From positions 11,114 to 75,113 of the forward strand of contig NZ_CAJPPN010000005.1 in NCBI RefSeq assembly GCF_905372525.1: a stretch of 64,000 nucleotides of DNA, written 5' to 3'. Source of the stretch: an uncultured Porphyromonas sp. Its GTDB lineage: Bacteria; Bacteroidota; Bacteroidia; Bacteroidales; Porphyromonadaceae. The translations under genes and the position numbers were made by a program. The notes under the pieces are model-generated. The model was given only the letters and a program-made list of their open reading frames with translations, did not search any database and had not been told where the DNA came from. This document shows positions 63,765 through 64,000 of this stretch, piece after piece; positions within the stretch are counted from its first letter, which is position 1; each line of letters opens with the position of its first letter.

Positions 63765-64000
63765 TCAGGGATGACGCATGAAATCACTATAGTGCGAGGG
63801 CAAGGTCGTGGGGGAGTATACGCCGAAGATAGAAGTATCTATGTCCTAGGCTAGATATACCAAGCGAATACCTCCTACCTAGGAGGGATGAGTATACACG
63901 TGTGTACACAACTGTATACCCACGTGTACACAACAGTATACACGCGTGTACACAACTGTATACCCACGTGTACACAACAGTATACACGCGTGTACACAAG
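63765..64000. repeat. Dispersed repeat element, copy B (head plus at least five 22-bp units)
   Basis: The head (63765-63891) resembles that at 16610-16737. Units start at 63892, 63914, 63936, 63958 and 63980. Units 2 and 4 are identical and units 3 and 5 share the same core, so a 44-bp higher-order period is visible. The last visible unit ends in CACAAG, like the final unit of copy A, so the array may end exactly at the window edge or continue beyond it. Confidence 0.9.

Noticed and set aside
63787..63999. Small Tyr/Val/Cys-rich protein encoded over the 22-bp repeats
   Set aside because: A 22-bp period shifts frame each unit and yields a 22-residue cycle by chance. No ribosome-binding site or homology is seen, and copy A encodes a different length.

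Overview
The window looks like a chromosomal segment of a Porphyromonas-like anaerobe (Bacteroidota, Bacteroidales). Three things support this: repeated matches to the Bacteroidota promoter consensus (TTTG, about 20 nt, TAnnTTTG), a protein with a type A sorting domain of the type IX secretion system (T9SS), and an anaerobic, amino-acid-based gene set (class III ribonucleotide reductase, 2-oxoacid:ferredoxin oxidoreductase, iron-sulfur serine dehydratase). DNA is moderately GC-rich. The genus is inferred from gene content, not from a marker search.

Layout. 1-8.6 kb (mostly + strand): the end of nrdD, then nrdG, rmuC, a YbjN-like gene, a Tyr/Gly-rich secreted protein, a FadL/OmpP1-like barrel and a Bax-inhibitor-1 membrane protein. 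8.9-16.5 kb (- strand): a GH20 hexosaminidase, glyA, a DUF4954 beta-helix protein and dgt. 16.6-17.6 kb is a gene-free block holding two different dispersed repeats. 17.6-29.9 kb (+) is an accessory island: a short YD-motif/T9SS protein, a 2177-residue SpvB/TcdB/RHS protein with an apparent papain-like C-terminal toxin, then six genes for lipoproteins or secreted proteins, one of them interrupted by an in-frame TAG. 30.1-43.2 kb (+) is housekeeping: aspS, a pRiA4b ORF-3-like gene, miaA, korAB, sdaA, a DUF4294 protein, a double SGNH esterase, a lipoprotein and comM. 43.3-56.6 kb (-): acyltransferase, AraC regulator, mltF-like, rlmD, glmM, DUF4827, DHH phosphoesterase, ABC-F, NlpC/P60 and a RecD-like helicase. 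56.7-60.1 kb (+): a membrane-anchored protein, DUF3822, rsmD and two tandem flavodoxin-like oxidoreductases. 60.2-63.7 kb (-): GNAT, DUF2156, a two-gene threonine/serine exporter and an initiator tRNA. The last 236 bases are a second copy of the 22-bp-repeat element seen at 16.6 kb.

How the genes work together. The most interesting unit is the 17.6-29.9 kb island, which reads as a polymorphic-toxin locus. A promoter at 17573-17603 precedes a small exported protein carrying one RHS-like YD motif plus a T9SS tag. Next comes the RHS cocoon protein, which has no visible T9SS tag of its own but has an AT-rich, variable-looking toxin tip. Behind it are lipoproteins from three sequence families that could be immunity or accessory factors. 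Many intergenic gaps also carry strong bidirectional hairpins that look like terminators.

All functions are read from sequence motifs by eye. No database search was run.
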